Source: Maribacter sp. 4G9
GTDB taxonomy: Bacteria > Bacteroidota > Bacteroidia > Flavobacteriales > Flavobacteriaceae
Direction: 5' to 3'
NCBI RefSeq assembly: GCF_002742265.1
Contig: NZ_MDGL01000063.1
Span: 1 to 32,582, forward strand
DNA length: 32,582 nt
This document shows positions 16,769 to 25,695 of this stretch, piece by piece. Position 1 is the stretch's first letter. Each line of letters begins with the position of its first letter. A model generated the notes under the pieces. It searched no databases, had not been told where the DNA came from, and saw nothing but the letters and a program-made list of their open reading frames with translations. The position numbers and the translations under genes were made by a program.

Positions 16769-19054
16769 ATGAAAAAGACTGCCTCCGTACTTGTTTTACT
16801 CCTATTGACATTGGCCGTTTACTGGAGCATTACTTCCTTGATGCCGACCTATTCCCCTGATATGGATAGCAACGAGACCGACTTTTCCACGGACAGGGCG
16901 CTGGCCCATGTGGAAGCCATTTCCAGCGAACCCCACGGGGTTGGATTTCCCGCGCATAAAAAAGTACGTTCCTATATCGTTTCCCAATTGGAAAAAATGG
17001 GCCTGCAGACCCAACTACAATCGGGATATACGGCCGGGGACTGGGCCAACCTCAGCAAGGCTACCAACATATTGGCCAGAATCAAAGGAACGGGCAATGG
17101 CAAGGCCCTGCTATTGTTGAGCCATTATGATAGCAGTCCGCATTCCTCCTATGGGGCCAGCGATGCCGGCAGTGGGGTTGCCACTATTTTGGAGGGGGTA
17201 AGGGCTTTTTTGGCAAAAAATGAATCACCAAAAAATGACATCATCATCCTAATTTCCGATGCCGAGGAGTTGGGCCTTAACGGTGCCGATTTGTTCGTAA
17301 GGGAGCATCCATGGGCCAAGGACGTTGGATTGGTGATCAATTTTGAGGCACGTGGCAGCGGTGGTCCCGGGATTATGCTGTTGGAAACGAACCGTGGCAA
17401 CTATAATTTGATACAGGAGTTTACCAAGGCCAATCCGCAATATCCGGTAGCCAACTCACTTTCCTATAGCATTTACAAGTTGTTACCCAATGACACAGAT
17501 CTGACCGTGTTTCGGGAAAAAGCGGATATCGATGGGTTCAATTTTGCTTTCATCGATGATCATTTCGACTACCATACCGCCAAGGACACCTATGAACGGT
17601 TGGATAAAAATACCCTTGCCCACCAAGGCAGTTATCTCAGTACCCTGTTGGATCATTTCAGCGCCTTGGACCTGGCTAAGGTTAGGAGCTTAAAGGAATC
17701 CGTTTATTTCAACATGCCCTTCTTTAAAATGATATCCTATCCCTTTGAATGGATCTGGCCCATGCTCTATTTGGGCATTGCCCTTTTTATTGGGTTGTTG
17801 GTATTGGGCATACAAAAAAAGGCCCTGAACGGAAAGGACATCCTTAAAGGTTTTGTCCCCATGCTATTGGCCCTAGTCATCAACGGAATTGTTGGGTACT
17901 TTTCATGGGGCGTACTAAAATCTGTATATCCAGCCTACGCGGATATCCTGCACGGCTTTACGTACAACGGCCATACCTACATCCTTGTTTTTGTCTTTTT
18001 CTCCTTGAGCATCTGTTTCTACGCCTATCACAAATTTCAGGTGGTTAAAACCCCCAATTTGTTGATTGCGCCCCTGTTTCTATGGTTGGTGATTTGCGGC
18101 CTCCTTTGTTTCTATTTGAACGGTGCGGCATTTTTCATTATTCCCGTTTATGCCTGTTTAGCGGCCCTTTATATCCTTATCAATCAAAAGAGCCCCAACG
18201 GGTTCTTATTATTGTTCCTGGGCTTGCCGGCCATTTTTATTTTTGCTCCCTTCATCCAACTCTTTCCCATTGCGCTGGGACTTAAAATGATGGTGGCCAG
18301 CACAATTTTTACGACCTTGACCTTCCTTCTGTTGCTACCCTTGATCATACGGTTACGGAACAAAAGGGGCTTGGCCTTTTTGAGTTTTATATTGTTTCTG
18401 GGCTTCTTTGTATCGGCGCATATGAATTCCGGTTTTAATGCCGATACTCCAAAACCCACCAGTTTATTGTATGTATGGGATGTGGACAAAAATGAAAGTC
18501 GCTGGGCCACGTATGAAAAGGTGTTATCGGAATGGACACAGCAGTATATAGGTGAAACCAAGATGCGTCCCCAAGATTTGGCAGAAAACACCATCAGCAG
18601 TAAATACGGTTCGGGATTCAGTTATATTTCAGAAGCCCCAACAAAGAAAATCGCCGCGCCAGTCATCGAGGTACTTTCGGATACCCTAATAGGCGCACAT
18701 CGGTCCATAAAACTTGTGGTAATTCCCCAGCGAAACGTAAACCGATTGGAAGTTTTTACCAATGATATTCCCATCGATAAGGCCATTGTAAACGATATTC
18801 CGTTATCGGAATACTATATTAGGAACCGAAGCAAGGGAAAATTGGTTACGCATTACATCAGTGATAACGAAACGACAACGCTACAGCTTGAGTATCCTGC
18901 GGAAGCGGAACTGGAACTGACTTTTTACGAGGCAAGCAACGACCTATTGGAAAATCCTTTGTTCACCGTCCCAAAACGACCAGAGGATGCCATCCCGATG
19001 CCCTTTGTCCTGAACGATGCCGTACTAACCATCCAAAAAATGAAGTTTGAATAA
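16769..19054 (+). CDS. Membrane-anchored M28 metallopeptidase with multi-pass C-terminal domain
   Basis: The frame is open from ATG 16715, but ATG 16769 (MKKTASVLVLLLLTLAVYWS) starts directly with a membrane anchor and is preferred, giving 761 residues. The M28 catalytic domain follows with LLSHYDSSPHS, GASDAGSGVAT, SDAEELGLNGA, NFEARGSGGPG and DHFDYHTAKDT, so the zinc ligands and the catalytic Glu are present. From about residue 325 to 585 there are eight or nine hydrophobic segments. A soluble C-terminal domain (about 590-761) follows. The plan recalls ERMP1/Fxna-type membrane peptidases. The catalytic part should face the periplasm. Its last bases overlap the TTG start of the next gene by 8 nt. 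Confidence 0.85.
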   Translation: MKKTASVLVLLLLTLAVYWSITSLMPTYSPDMDSNETDFSTDRALAHVEAISSEPHGVGFPAHKKVRSYIVSQLEKMGLQTQLQSGYTAGDWANLSKATNILARIKGTGNGKALLLLSHYDSSPHSSYGASDAGSGVATILEGVRAFLAKNESPKNDIIILISDAEELGLNGADLFVREHPWAKDVGLVINFEARGSGGPGIMLLETNRGNYNLIQEFTKANPQYPVANSLSYSIYKLLPNDTDLTVFREKADIDGFNFAFIDDHFDYHTAKDTYERLDKNTLAHQGSYLSTLLDHFSALDLAKVRSLKESVYFNMPFFKMISYPFEWIWPMLYLGIALFIGLLVLGIQKKALNGKDILKGFVPMLLALVINGIVGYFSWGVLKSVYPAYADILHGFTYNGHTYILVFVFFSLSICFYAYHKFQVVKTPNLLIAPLFLWLVICGLLCFYLNGAAFFIIPVYACLAALYILINQKSPNGFLLLFLGLPAIFIFAPFIQLFPIALGLKMMVASTIFTTLTFLLLLPLIIRLRNKRGLAFLSFILFLGFFVSAHMNSGFNADTPKPTSLLYVWDVDKNESRWATYEKVLSEWTQQYIGETKMRPQDLAENTISSKYGSGFSYISEAPTKKIAAPVIEVLSDTLIGAHRSIKLVVIPQRNVNRLEVFTNDIPIDKAIVNDIPLSEYYIRNRSKGKLVTHYISDNETTTLQLEYPAEAELELTFYEASNDLLENPLFTVPKRPEDAIPMPFVLNDAVLTIQKMKFE

Positions 19055-19853
19055 GGTACTAGGTGTCATAGGCTGTGGTTGGCTGGGGCTTCCCTTGGCA
19101 AAAAAACTCGTGGAACAAGGTTTTAGGGTAAAGGGTACCACTACCTCCAAGGAAAAAATGTCGGTACTTTCCAAATTGGGCATAGAACCCTATTGGGTTC
19201 AAATCTCCGAAACGGAAATCTTGGGCGATATCCTTGACTTTTTGGAAGGCGTGGATACCTTGGTGGTGAACATTCCCCCAAAACTAAGGGGAAAGGGACC
19301 TAAGGAGAATTATGTACGTAAAATTGGGCTGTTATCGACCGCAATCGAATCTTCCTCGGTAAGGGAGGTTCTTTTTGTAAGCAGTACATCGGTGTATGGG
19401 GATGATCAAGGGGAAGTGGACGAGGAAACCATCCCTGAGCCGACATCGGAAGCCGGCAAACAGCTTTTGGCCACCGAAGAACTCCTAAAGGAAAACACAC
19501 TTTTTAAAATGACGGTCGTGCGTTTCGCGGGACTTATTGGTCCGGACAGACATCCGATCACCATGTTATCTGGCCGAACGGATCTTAGTGGGGGCAACGC
19601 CCCGGTAAACCTCATCCATTTGGACGACTGTATTGGCATCATAACGTCAATAATCCAAAAAAATGAGTGGGGCCAAATTATAAATGGGGTCTACCCTGTA
19701 CATCCCACCAAGGAATCCTATTATACGCAAAAGGCCCTGGAGAAAGGACTAAACCCGCCCGGATATGCCAAAAAAATCCTTGAAAATCCGAAAAAAATCA
19801 CATCTTGTAGTCTTTTTATTACTAAATACTACAGATTTTCTACCGCTATTTAA
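19047..19853 (+). CDS. NAD(P)-binding SDR/epimerase-like protein (YeeZ type)
   Basis: A 268-residue protein. The start is TTG at 19047 (MNKVLGVIGCGWLGLPLAKK), which places the nucleotide-binding G-x-G-x-x-G at the very N terminus; no ATG is available in frame nearby. The active-site region contains VSSTSVYGDDQGEVDE, an extended-SDR feature, and later RFAGLIGPDRHP and NLIHLDDC. It belongs to the YeeZ-like atypical SDRs of unknown substrate. The start overlaps the end of the membrane peptidase gene by 8 nt, so translation is probably coupled. The C terminus (ITSCSLFITKYYRFSTAI) seems natural rather than truncated. Confidence 0.78.
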   Translation: MNKVLGVIGCGWLGLPLAKKLVEQGFRVKGTTTSKEKMSVLSKLGIEPYWVQISETEILGDILDFLEGVDTLVVNIPPKLRGKGPKENYVRKIGLLSTAIESSSVREVLFVSSTSVYGDDQGEVDEETIPEPTSEAGKQLLATEELLKENTLFKMTVVRFAGLIGPDRHPITMLSGRTDLSGGNAPVNLIHLDDCIGIITSIIQKNEWGQIINGVYPVHPTKESYYTQKALEKGLNPPGYAKKILENPKKITSCSLFITKYYRFSTAI

Positions 19854-19979
19854 TCCTTTTTCACCACATATTCTTGGTATTTCACAACAAAGTAGTTCAA
19901 TTTATGTTAATAAAATGTTGATTTTTAATTAGTTATCGACGAAATACATAACTTAGAGTAAACTTTAAAACAATATATC

Positions 19980-20354
19980 ATGAAAAATTCTAAGCTTAAC
20001 GAAGGGATTATCATGGAGTTGGAACGCTTGATCGCACAAAGCTGCGGGGACGAGCAAAAATCAAGGAAGTTTACACAGCTACATGTAGCCTTGCTAAAGA
20101 AATACTATAATGCCGCCGATGTCTCCATCGACTATCACAGGCATCGGATAAAAATGGATGTCCTAATGGATGACACCTCCTACAGCCCGGGCAAACTAAA
20201 TATCAACTTACCCATCTTGCACATCAATCTTTTGTTCGATAATCTAAAGAGCTTTCTTCGTAACTGTATAGATAAAGACAGCAAAAGCCTAGGTTTCTAT
20301 GCTCAACTGTTGAAGAACTTTAAACAAAAGGAAACGGTCTATTCCCTGGCTTAA
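19980..20354 (+). CDS. Conserved-looking small protein of unknown function
   Basis: A 124-residue soluble protein, not recognised beyond a general resemblance to flavobacterial hypothetical proteins. It is mostly helical, rich in Lys and Leu, with no signal peptide or membrane segment. The middle (INLPILHINLLFDNLKSFLRNC) is amphipathic. It has its own 126-nt AT-rich upstream region and its own strong terminator 22 nt after the stop, so it is a single-gene transcription unit. Confidence 0.65.
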   Translation: MKNSKLNEGIIMELERLIAQSCGDEQKSRKFTQLHVALLKKYYNAADVSIDYHRHRIKMDVLMDDTSYSPGKLNINLPILHINLLFDNLKSFLRNCIDKDSKSLGFYAQLLKNFKQKETVYSLA

Positions 20355-20376
20355 GGAATACGATATACAAGAAATC

Positions 20377-20404
20377 AAGGACGCCCAAGGGCGTCCTTTT
20401 TGTT
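20377..20404 (+). terminator. Intrinsic terminator after the 124-residue gene
   Basis: AAGGACGCCC (20377-20386) pairs perfectly with GGGCGTCCTT (20389-20398), followed by a T-rich run. This is a strong GC-rich hairpin in the right place. Confidence 0.9.
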
Positions 20405-20487
20405 TTAAATGTAATTAAAGCTTTCATTAACAAGTTCATTCGGAATAATTTAATAGTTTAGCGCACCAAAAAATAATCAAAATAGTG

Positions 20488-21189
20488 ATGAAAAAATTAG
20501 TTATGGTGCTTGTGTTGACCGTAGGTCTTTATGGAACGGCACAGACCAAAAGTGAGCTTCAAAAGCATTATGAGGAATTTTATAGCCAAATGCGATTACA
20601 AGGGGATGTAGATGGCGTTATCAATGCCCTTACCCACCTGAACGTGCTATCACCTTCCAAGGAACGTATGGATACCCTGGCCTATATCTACGCCAACGAC
20701 AACCAGCACTTACAGGCACTTAATACCATAGGGATTGAAAAATTGGATACCGATTCTGATTTGGCCGTTCAAGTGAAGGCAATATCCTTAAAAGCATTGA
20801 ACCAGCCCAAAAGGGCCTTGGAACAGTTTGAAGTACTGTACCAAAGAAACCCAAATCCGTACTTGGCCTATGAATTGGCCGATCTAAAGATTCAGGTAGG
20901 TGACAACGCGGGTGCATCTACCAATATAGAATATGGGATTACCAATTCCAAGGACGATATGCGCTATGCCTTCTATGAGCGCCAACAACCCTACGATGTT
21001 CCCTTAAAAGCCGCATTCCTTCATTTGAAGGGACTGGTACAATTCAATACCGACAAAGAAAATATCGATGCCGCCATAGCTACTATTGACGAAGCCTTGG
21101 CCATTGATCCCAACTTTAACTTGGCCAGTTTGAGCAAGCAGGCACTTACCGCAAGAAAACAAGCACCCGCGGAAGAACCAAAGCAGTAG
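20488..21189 (+). CDS. Exported TPR-like protein
   Basis: A 233-residue protein. GTG 20485 precedes ATG 20488 in frame; the ATG gives MKKLVMVLVLTVGLYGTAQ, a signal peptide. The mature part is helical and reads as tetratricopeptide-like repeats: ALTHLNVLSPSKERMDTLAY, then LAVQVKAISLKALNQPKRAL, EQFEVLYQRNPNPYLAYELA and a final AIATIDEALAIDPNFNLASL. The C-terminal residues are Lys/Pro/Glu-rich. TPR proteins scaffold complexes; the partner is unknown. It is followed by a hairpin terminator. Confidence 0.75.
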   Translation: MKKLVMVLVLTVGLYGTAQTKSELQKHYEEFYSQMRLQGDVDGVINALTHLNVLSPSKERMDTLAYIYANDNQHLQALNTIGIEKLDTDSDLAVQVKAISLKALNQPKRALEQFEVLYQRNPNPYLAYELADLKIQVGDNAGASTNIEYGITNSKDDMRYAFYERQQPYDVPLKAAFLHLKGLVQFNTDKENIDAAIATIDEALAIDPNFNLASLSKQALTARKQAPAEEPKQ

Positions 21190-21208
21190 TATCGCTAAGA
21201 AATAAAAC

Positions 21209-21250
21209 AAGACCGTTTGAGAACTATGCGCTTGAACGGTCTTTTCTTTT
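21209..21250 (+). terminator. Intrinsic terminator after the TPR gene
   Basis: AAGACCGTT (21209-21217) pairs with AACGGTCTT (21235-21243), with partial extension into the loop, followed by TTCTTTTT. Confidence 0.85.
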
Positions 21251-21508
21251 TGGCTACGTTCCTGCTACATTTGGATGCCCCATAGGCGAACGGTCGTTAC
21301 ACAAGGCAATACCAAGTTCCTTGGGCCGTCTTAAAGCTACAATTCTCGCTTCTATCTAAATAAGGTTGGGGATTCCTTAAAGGTGATTGACCGTTTTTGG
21401 ATGCCTGGGAATCTGTAGAATCGATAGCTGTGGTTATTGAACCTAAAGTGGGGTTGGTACGTTTCCCAATGCCGGGCATCCCGTGTTTCAGTAATTCCCT
21501 ATTTCCAT
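21251..21508. other. Gene-free stretch, nothing recognised
   Basis: No convincing gene is seen. A 60-codon frame on the reverse strand (21297-21479) encodes a Ser/Pro/Asn-rich peptide that I do not recognise. It has no visible promoter or start context. It could be a degraded gene end. Confidence 0.4.
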
Positions 21509-21709
21509 GGCCCTTTGAATTTTAACCCGGATTATGTATTAGAGGGGCGTCGTGAAGGTAAAAAGCGCAATAAAATAAAGCGGTTTGGGAATTTTAGCAT
21601 AGCACCGCTATGGTGAAATTGAAAACACATCAAAGCGTTTTATTTTGAAGGGATTTTTAGCTGTAACAGCTTTTCTAGTGCATAATCAGGGTTTAAAGAC
21701 AAGTGCCCA
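21509..21709. repeat. About 200-bp fold-back (MITE-like) imperfect palindrome
   Basis: The two halves are inverted copies of each other around a centre at 21604-21606. The innermost arms are 21590-21603 and 21607-21620 (CATAGC-ACC-GCTATG at the tip). Further out, AATAAAATAAAGCG faces CGTTTTATTTTG. At the outside, AACCCGGATTATGTATTAGA (21524-21543) faces TCTAGTGCATAATCAGGGTT (21674-21693). Arms of about 95-103 bp match at roughly two thirds of positions by eye. There is no open frame. It fits a small inverted-repeat element or the fused ends of a deleted IS, and would form a very long hairpin in RNA. Confidence 0.7.
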
Positions 21710-21724
21710 CAAAAACAATGGGAA

Positions 21725-22225
21725 CTAGAGCTCGTTAGTCTCCAATAATTCTGCCGGTAGGGTATTGTTTACCGTGACATTAAATTGATCCCTTAAGGCA
21801 TTGTAGGCGGTAATCAGTTCCTTGATGGAGGTTTCCGGGTTCAAGCGATATTCCAGATCGCCCTTTGTCTTCAAAATATAGGTTTTAACGACCTTCTGTC
21901 TCCCCTTTATTTGCGGAATATCGAACTCGGCAGGATATTCACTATTTTCCAATGCCTTTTGCTTTTCCACCAAATCATCAATGACCAATACCAGGTCCTC
22001 CCTAGTATCAATGGTATAGATGCGTTCAAAACCCTGATGAAACATACTGTAGTCCTTCCACCCGTCTAGAATAGCTTTGGCCTTGGCGTTCACTGAAACG
22101 ACTTTTGGCAATTCGTTGGCCATGGCCCCAAAGCTGGATTCCTCCACGATGGCCGTCTCTTGGACACCCTCCTTACAAGAGACCAAAATCAACAGCAATA
22201 CAAGAAAATACCCGAATTTTTGCAT
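21725..22225 (-). CDS. Putative lipoprotein of unknown function
   Basis: A 166-residue protein if started at ATG 22225 (MQKFGYFLVLLLILVSCKEG), which gives an ideal lipoprotein signal with lipobox LVSC. A start five codons further up is possible but adds MYLRS before it. The mature protein is acidic and mostly helical (KAKAILDGWKDYSMFHQGFE; later LITAYNALRDQFN), with no recognisable domain. The gene ends 16 nt from the fold-back palindrome. It is divergent from the threonine dehydrogenase-like gene with a 65-nt gap that must hold both promoters. Confidence 0.7.
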   Translation of the reverse strand: MQKFGYFLVLLLILVSCKEGVQETAIVEESSFGAMANELPKVVSVNAKAKAILDGWKDYSMFHQGFERIYTIDTREDLVLVIDDLVEKQKALENSEYPAEFDIPQIKGRQKVVKTYILKTKGDLEYRLNPETSIKELITAYNALRDQFNVTVNNTLPAELLETNEL

Positions 22226-22290
22226 AGATCGAAGGTACACATTTTAAGAAAAGCTATCTTTACCCATTAGGTCATTTAACTTCATTTTTA

Positions 22291-23232
22291 ATGGAAAAAT
22301 ACATTTTGATTATTGGTGCCTGCGGACAGATCGGAACGGAACTCACACTCACTTTGCGGGAACGCTATGGGAATGACCGTGTCATTGCCAGCGACATCCG
22401 CGAGGGCAGCGATAGTTTGATGCACTCCGGACCTTTTGAGATTCTGGACGCCACCAATTATGATGCCTTGGAAGAGGTGGTGGCCTACCATGACATCAGC
22501 GAGGTCTATTTAATGGCCGCCATGCTAAGCGCCACGGCCGAAAAATTCCCCATGCGCGCATGGAATCTTAACATGAACTCCCTGTTCAACGTATTGAACC
22601 TTGCCAAAGAAAAAAAGATAAACAAGGTCTTTTGGCCTTCCAGTATTGCCGTTTTTGGTCCCAATACCCCCAAGGACCATACCCCGCAGCATACCATCAT
22701 GGAACCCAGTACCGTGTATGGCATTAGTAAGCAATCCGGGGAACGCTGGTGCGAATACTATTTTAAGAAGTTCAACGTGGACGTACGAAGTCTTCGCTAC
22801 CCGGGTCTTATCAGTTGGAAGACCATGCCGGGTGGAGGTACGACGGACTATGCCGTTGAAATCTACCACAAAGCCCTAAAACAGGGACAGTATACCTGCT
22901 TCTTGAAGAAGGATACGATACTGCCCATGATGTTTATGGACGATGCCATAAGGGCGACCTTGGAATTGATGGAGGCCGATGCCGAACGCATTAAGGTCCG
23001 TTCCGCCTATAACCTGGCCGCCATGAGTTTTGACCCGGAGGAAATGGCCCGAAGCATTCAAAAGCACCTGCCTGATTTTACCATCGACTATGATCCTGAC
23101 TTTAGACAGCTCATTGCCGATTCTTGGCCCAAAAGTATTGACGATTCCCACGCCCAAAACGATTGGAACTGGAAGCCGGAATTTGATTTGGACCGCACTA
23201 CAGAAACCATGCTGGAAAATTTAAAATCCTAG
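22291..23232 (+). CDS. GalE-type (SDR) L-threonine 3-dehydrogenase
   Basis: A 313-residue extended SDR. The NAD-binding motif GACGQIGTEL is at 9-18, and the active site shows PSSIAVFG and then STVYGISKQSGE with the Tyr-x3-Lys pair. The segment RYPGLISWKTMPGGGTTDYA is characteristic of the SDR-type L-threonine dehydrogenases known from Flavobacterium, which are related to UDP-galactose epimerases and unrelated to the zinc enzyme of E. coli. The reaction would be L-threonine + NAD+ to 2-amino-3-ketobutyrate. No kbl ligase gene is adjacent. Full length for the family. Cytoplasmic. Confidence 0.85.
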   Translation: MEKYILIIGACGQIGTELTLTLRERYGNDRVIASDIREGSDSLMHSGPFEILDATNYDALEEVVAYHDISEVYLMAAMLSATAEKFPMRAWNLNMNSLFNVLNLAKEKKINKVFWPSSIAVFGPNTPKDHTPQHTIMEPSTVYGISKQSGERWCEYYFKKFNVDVRSLRYPGLISWKTMPGGGTTDYAVEIYHKALKQGQYTCFLKKDTILPMMFMDDAIRATLELMEADAERIKVRSAYNLAAMSFDPEEMARSIQKHLPDFTIDYDPDFRQLIADSWPKSIDDSHAQNDWNWKPEFDLDRTTETMLENLKS

Positions 23233-23239
23233 CAACACC

Positions 23240-24001
23240 CTACAACATGGTCCCGCCGGAGGCCTCTATACGTTGCCCATTGATCCAACGGGCATCATCT
23301 GTACACAAAAACGCGACCAGTCCGCCAATGTCCTCAGGTTCCCCTACCCTTCCCAGGGCAGTTACGCTCGATACCATTTTTCGTTTCTGTTCATTGGTCT
23401 TGTTCTCCCCGTTACCAAAATCCGTAGCTACCGCACCAGGCGCTACCACATTGGCCCTTATTTTAAGCTCCCCAAGCTCCTTGGCCAAATAGCGTGTAAA
23501 GACCTCCACACCGCCCTTCATGGACGCATAGGCCGAGGACTTGGGAAAGGTGAACCGGGCCAAACCGGAGGAAATATTGATAATGCCACCGCCATCGTTC
23601 ATACATTTTAAGGCCTTTTGGGTCAAAAAATAGACGCCCTTTAAATGAATGTTCATCATTTCGTCAAAATCCGCTTCGGTGGTTTCCACAAAGGGTTTGT
23701 AAATGCCCGTTCCAGCGTTGTTGATGAGAAAGTCGAAGTGGCTGCTCCCCATGGTTTCTTTAAGGCCTTCTTCCAATCGACCATAAAAGGCATCAAAGGT
23801 GGAAACATTGCTAGTGTCAAATTGTAGGGCAAAAGAATTCACCCCATATTTTTTTACCTGTGCCACCACATCCTCTGCTGCAGCTGCGTTGGAGTGATAG
23901 GTAATGACGACATCCAAACCCTTCCTTGCGATCTGAAAGGCCATATCTCGGCCCAATCCCCTACTTCCCCCAGTGATTACCGCTATTTTTCTTGTGCTCA
24001 T
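23240..24001 (-). CDS. Classical SDR-family oxidoreductase
   Basis: A 253-residue protein with the complete classical SDR pattern: nucleotide motif TGGSRGLG near residue 11, NNAG in FLINNAGTGIY, catalytic Ser in INISSGLARF, the Tyr-x3-Lys of SAYASMKGG and a C-terminal WINGQRIEASGG. It resembles 3-oxoacyl-reductase and glucose-dehydrogenase-like enzymes. The substrate is not determinable. It converges with the threonine dehydrogenase gene, leaving 7 nt between the stops. Confidence 0.88.
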   Translation of the reverse strand: MSTRKIAVITGGSRGLGRDMAFQIARKGLDVVITYHSNAAAAEDVVAQVKKYGVNSFALQFDTSNVSTFDAFYGRLEEGLKETMGSSHFDFLINNAGTGIYKPFVETTEADFDEMMNIHLKGVYFLTQKALKCMNDGGGIINISSGLARFTFPKSSAYASMKGGVEVFTRYLAKELGELKIRANVVAPGAVATDFGNGENKTNEQKRKMVSSVTALGRVGEPEDIGGLVAFLCTDDARWINGQRIEASGGTML

Positions 24002-24104
24002 AGGTATTGTTTTATTTTTTTACAAAGTTCGAAAAGATAGATCAAAAACCGTATTTAAATCCTTGGATACCAAAACCTAAGCCGTGTTTCGACCTAAAAC
24101 AGGA

Positions 24105-24995
24105 TCAATCAATATCTCCGTCAGCCAAATCATCGGGCTCTATATGGATGAGGACATGTTCCAAATTGGGCATGACCGACTTGAGGTGGTCCTGTAACCT
24201 GTGTGCAATGTCATGTCCATCCCGCACGGAAATATCAGCCTTTACCATGGCATGCAGGTCAATATGGTACTTCATGCCGGCCTTACGGATGTAACACTTT
24301 TCCGTTCCTTCTATACCTTCAACCTTCAGGGACTCGACCTTGATTTTTTCCAAAATATCATCATAGCGATGTTCGTCCATAATTTCGCCCAAAGCCGGTC
24401 TAAAAATAAGATAGCTGTTATAAAGGATAAAGCCCGATGCCAGTAAGGCCGCCCAATCGTCTGCCGTTTCGTAGCCCTTGCCAAAAATCAGGGCAATGGA
24501 AATCCCCACAAAGGCCATGACCGAGGTAATGGCATCGCTCCGATGGTGCCAAGCATCCGCCTTAAGTGAGGAACTATGGGTCTGCTTGCTTTTCTTTAGA
24601 ACAATTCTATAGGAAACCTCTTTCCATAGTATAATGACACCCAGTACGATCAAGGTCCAAGGCTTGGGCACCTTATGGGGCGTACGGATGTTCTCGATGC
24701 TTTCATAGGCAATCACCGTGGCCGAGGTCACCAAAAAAGCAACCACCAAAAAGGTCACCAAAGGTTCAATTTTCCCGTGACCGTAGGGGTGGTTCTCGTC
24801 CGCCGGTCTTTTGGCATAGGTAAGCCCGAACAATACCAATAGGGAAGAAAAAATGTCCGTGGTGGACTCAATGGCATCGGCAATGAGGGCATAGGAGTTT
24901 CCAAAAAATCCCGCCAATCCTTTTATCAAGGCCAAACAGGTGTTTCCTATGATACTGAAATACGTGGTTCGTATGGCGCTTTGTTCGTTGGACAT
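24105..24995 (-). CDS. Cation diffusion facilitator (CDF) family transporter
   Basis: A 296-residue inner-membrane protein with about six hydrophobic segments (to residue 205) and a cytoplasmic C-terminal domain of CDF type (ESLKVEGIEGTEKCYIRKAG, HIDLHAMVKADIS). The metal site in helix 2 reads ADAIESTTD, so Glu43 and Asp47 stand where many zinc members have His/Asp-x3-Asp. Helix 5 has the usual HHRSD (His-x3-Asp). It probably exports Zn2+, Fe2+ or Mn2+ in exchange for protons; the Glu substitution makes the metal uncertain. Transcribed alone or with the downstream SDR gene after a 103-nt gap. Confidence 0.88.
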   Translation of the reverse strand: MSNEQSAIRTTYFSIIGNTCLALIKGLAGFFGNSYALIADAIESTTDIFSSLLVLFGLTYAKRPADENHPYGHGKIEPLVTFLVVAFLVTSATVIAYESIENIRTPHKVPKPWTLIVLGVIILWKEVSYRIVLKKSKQTHSSSLKADAWHHRSDAITSVMAFVGISIALIFGKGYETADDWAALLASGFILYNSYLIFRPALGEIMDEHRYDDILEKIKVESLKVEGIEGTEKCYIRKAGMKYHIDLHAMVKADISVRDGHDIAHRLQDHLKSVMPNLEHVLIHIEPDDLADGDID

Positions 24996-25113
24996 ATTGC
25001 TTTGGATGCATCCCTCTAGACTATTGCAAAAATACCACCTTCCCTTCTTTTAGAGACCGCTTTACGTTGATAGTTTTAGGTAAAGGTCTTTGCCCTTTCC
25101 GATGTCGCTATTT

Positions 25114-25566
25114 TTAAAGCCCATAGGCCTTTCTGGCACTTGCGATCTGTTCCTCTTCCGTGGTTTCCGGATACAGGATATATTTGGGTGCGATAATGGG
25201 TTTTACATGTTCCACGCTTATTTTCGTGATGGTCGCAAAGGGAAATTTTCCTTCGGTCATTTGGGTGAGCAGGTTTTCCATATCGGGGAAATGGGTATGG
25301 GATTTCGTAAGAATTTCGGCCTTGCCCTTTACCTGAAAGCCCTTTTGTGCCAGAATATCCAAAAAGCTGACACATACCTTTGGATTGTGCTTTATGTTTT
25401 TTACCGATTGGGGCGAGGCGATATTCGCCACTATAACACAATCGTCGTTGTAATGGGTGAAAATCTCCTTGGGGGATACGTTGGGTGTATTGTCCTTGGA
25501 TGTAGTGGCCAACCAGCACAACACACTTTTGTCCATGCACCGTTTTATTTCTTTGGATAGTTTCAT
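25114..25566 (-). CDS. Pyridoxamine 5'-phosphate oxidase-fold protein
   Basis: A 150-residue split-beta-barrel flavin-binding-type protein. Family features are VLCWLATTSKDNTPNVSPKE at the start, then VIVANIASPQSVKNIKHNPK and VCVSFLDILAQKGFQVKGKA. It is shorter than true PdxH, lacks the substrate-binding C terminus and belongs to the general PPOX-like group that binds FMN, F420 or heme. No signal peptide. The function is unknown. Two longer frames overlap it on both strands but have no family features. Confidence 0.8.
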   Translation of the reverse strand: MKLSKEIKRCMDKSVLCWLATTSKDNTPNVSPKEIFTHYNDDCVIVANIASPQSVKNIKHNPKVCVSFLDILAQKGFQVKGKAEILTKSHTHFPDMENLLTQMTEGKFPFATITKISVEHVKPIIAPKYILYPETTEEEQIASARKAYGL

Positions 25567-25695
25567 GTTGAAAATTGACTATTGGCAAGCCAATTTACAT
25601 TGAAAACAATTAAAAATCCCTTCATAAATAATTTGGGCTTAAGGTTTACTAAGTTCCTGAAACAAAACATATCTGGGCGGTCAGCGTCATCCGCG

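Noticed and set aside
21297-21479. A 60-codon reverse-strand frame in a gene-free stretch
   Set aside because: There is no recognisable family, no promoter and no coupling to a neighbour; listed only as part of an unexplained stretch.
25076-25588. 170- and 156-codon frames overlapping the PPOX-fold gene
   Set aside because: They are in other frames of a gene with clear family features and themselves show low-complexity shadow composition.
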